NCBI GenBank assembly: GCA_949486985.1
Contig: CATBLW010000265.1
Span: 1 to 5,680, forward strand
Direction: 5' to 3'
Source: Prochlorococcus marinus str. MIT 9215
GTDB taxonomy: Bacteria; Cyanobacteriota; Cyanobacteriia; PCC-6307; Cyanobiaceae
DNA length: 5,680 bases
A program made the position numbers and the translations under genes. The notes under the pieces are model-generated. The model did no database searches. It worked only from the letters and a program-made list of their open reading frames with translations, and was not told where the DNA came from. Shown one piece after another: positions 4,757 to 5,680 of the stretch; position 1 is the first letter of the stretch, and the number at the start of each line of letters is the position of its first letter.

Positions 4757-5164
4757 ATGCGTAAATTCCTGGTTGCAACAACATTGGCATTCGCGACGCT
4801 TGTTCCAGCAGCATTAGCGGAAACACCATCAGCACTTCTCAACGCACTTCCAAAGGCGGTCAACGGCCAGCTGGCTCCACTATTCACCGCCAATGCAATC
4901 GGGCAAGCAGGGCTCAACGGCCAACTCAATGGCACTCCATCTGCGCTATTTGAAACTGTCAAAGCGGCGCTAACCAAGGCTGGTTATAGGGAGCAACCAA
5001 TCCGCACCACGATTGGAGCATGGGGCTTTTCTGCAACCTGGGCGCCTCCCACTGAGGTAACAGTTGATGGAACAGCAAGCGAAAAGTCAGCCGTTCTGGT
5101 AACGCAAGCGGCTGCCCTAGGGCCTGAACGGTTGAACCTAAACATTCGATTCGAAGGGCTTTGA
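4757..5164 (+). CDS. Small secreted protein, unknown function
   Basis: The 135-residue protein starts with a clear signal peptide: M-R-K, a hydrophobic core to about residue 17, and an ALA-E cleavage site after A21. The mature part of about 114 residues has no Cys, so no disulfides or lipoprotein anchor. It contains N37-GQL and N54-GQL and two similar segments, SALLNALPKAVNG and SALFETVKAALTKAG, hinting at an internal duplication. The second half is rich in small and beta-prone residues (IGAWGFSATWAPPTEVTVDG) and ends LNLNIRFEGL, a beta-strand-like end. I do not recognise the family; periplasmic or extracellular location is inferred from the signal. ATG 4757 fits the signal peptide exactly, and no Shine-Dalgarno site is seen. 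The gene is divergent from the HIT gene and lies between the HIT gene and its degraded partial copy. Confidence 0.75.
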   Translation: MRKFLVATTLAFATLVPAALAETPSALLNALPKAVNGQLAPLFTANAIGQAGLNGQLNGTPSALFETVKAALTKAGYREQPIRTTIGAWGFSATWAPPTEVTVDGTASEKSAVLVTQAAALGPERLNLNIRFEGL

Positions 5165-5168
5165 GCTG

Positions 5169-5303
5169 TTGATTGTTGATTGGTTGGATCTATTCAGTTA
5201 TGTGCTTGTTGATGACCTAAGGCCAGAAGAGTGGCGATGCCATCAGCTCAAGTGCGCTGGCACAGGAGAGGAGAATTGGCGAATAGATCGAGGGTCCAAG
5301 TGA
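5169..5303 (+). CDS. Possible 44-residue protein or fragment (tentative)
   Basis: A plus-strand frame begins with TTG 4 bases after the stop of the secreted protein gene, in the next reading frame, and runs to TGA 5301-5303. Its peptide begins MIVDWLDLFSYVLVDDL and continues RPEEWRCHQLKCAGTGEE, with three Trp and two Cys. A hydrophobic start and charged end give it some protein-like character, and the tight spacing would fit translation after the upstream gene. It could equally be a remnant of an older gene or chance. I recognise no family. Confidence 0.2.
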   Translation: MIVDWLDLFSYVLVDDLRPEEWRCHQLKCAGTGEENWRIDRGSK

Positions 5304-5539
5304 GGCCAAAAGCGCGAGACGATAGATCCAATACGTCTAGGGATTGAATGGTTTCGCGATCATCAAGCCAAAGTTCTCGACTGCAAGCATGGGTCTTGAC
5401 TGTGGATTAAAGAAGAATTGCTGCCTACAAGCCTTGAACAAAAAGCAGGTGAAACCTTGCAGGGTTATTGATGACAAAGCCCGTTTTAGATGGAGAGAAG
5501 AGGAGAGTGTTGGTTATGGGCTTTGATCCCCGCCAGCAA

Positions 5540-5592
5540 CAGAAGCCAACCAAGCAAAGGAGCAGGCACTGGATTGATTGGCAGCAAAAGCC
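5540..5592 (-). pseudogene. Fragment of a HIT-family gene copy
   Basis: On the minus strand this segment reads RLLLPINPVPAPLLGWLLL, matching residues 27-44 of the intact HIT protein at 4152-4616 (LLRHHPAPAPLLGWLLLD). DNA similarity is high across 53 bases and fades on both sides; no histidine triad or CPIC motif remains nearby. The three extra bases keep the frame, and the surrounding minus frame stays open from 5668 to 5486, but the flanking residues do not resemble a HIT protein. A partial duplication followed by decay is the likeliest origin; a dispersed repeat that happens to derive from this gene is the alternative. Confidence 0.6.
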
Positions 5593-5680
5593 GTTTACGG
5601 CGCTTTCCTCTCAGTGCATAACAGCCATTTGCTTTCCGCTTTTCTCTAGCTAAGACTGAAGCAAGCAAGAGAAGACAGAA

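Larger units (their letters stand above)
5165..5680. other. Gene-poor tail with decayed remnants
   Basis: No confident gene lies in these 516 bases. Visible are a 44-codon plus-strand frame at 5169-5303, a 60-codon plus-strand frame with a TTG start at 5344-5526 that shows no family features, and the HIT-like fragment at 5540-5592. No tRNA-like or known RNA fold was found by eye. Low coding density and a degraded gene copy suggest a region in decay. Confidence 0.5.

Noticed and set aside
5344..5526. Plus-strand 60-codon frame with a TTG start
   Set aside because: It has no domain, no export signal, no ribosome binding site and no supporting context, and is within chance length.

Overview
The window looks like part of the chromosome of a marine picocyanobacterium, Synechococcus or a low-light Prochlorococcus of the MIT9313 type. 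This is an inference from near-balanced base composition, weak or absent Shine-Dalgarno sequences, alternative TTG starts and the style of the proteins. No rRNA, tRNA, CRISPR array, complete insertion sequence or phage gene is visible.

Layout. Bases 1-290 hold no confident gene, only some G/C-rich inverted repeats and a 24-codon reading frame. A minus-strand gene (291-1286) encodes a glutathione S-transferase fused to a C-terminal DUF952 domain. It diverges from a plus-strand MAPEG-family membrane protein (1365-1814), and the gap between them holds a clean inverted repeat. A plus-strand gene with a TTG start (1966-2673) encodes an exported L,D-transpeptidase-like protein with a low-complexity linker. 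It converges, with a 17-base gap, on a minus-strand 2OG-Fe(II) oxygenase (2691-3326), the only gene here with a strong ribosome binding site.

The next 430 bases (3330-3761) lack a conventional gene. They contain eight units of a 15-bp tandem repeat that stays open on the minus strand as a pentapeptide repeat, M-(N/D)-(Q/K)-G-(F/L), inside two small overlapping reading frames. Then follow a small single-pass membrane protein (3762-4016, minus), an intergenic region with three inverted repeats, a HIT-family nucleotide-binding protein (4152-4616, minus) and a divergent small secreted protein (4757-5164, plus). The last 516 bases have no confident gene but carry a degraded 53-bp copy of part of the HIT gene.

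How the genes relate. GST-DUF952 and MAPEG both belong to families linked to glutathione chemistry and share a divergent control region, so a common detoxification or redox role is plausible but unproven. The other genes look like independent single-gene units. The most unusual items are the pentapeptide minisatellite with its possible small proteins, the GST-DUF952 fusion, the HIT gene remnant and the repeat-derived linker of the transpeptidase-like protein. I did not find clear evidence of a new multi-gene system.
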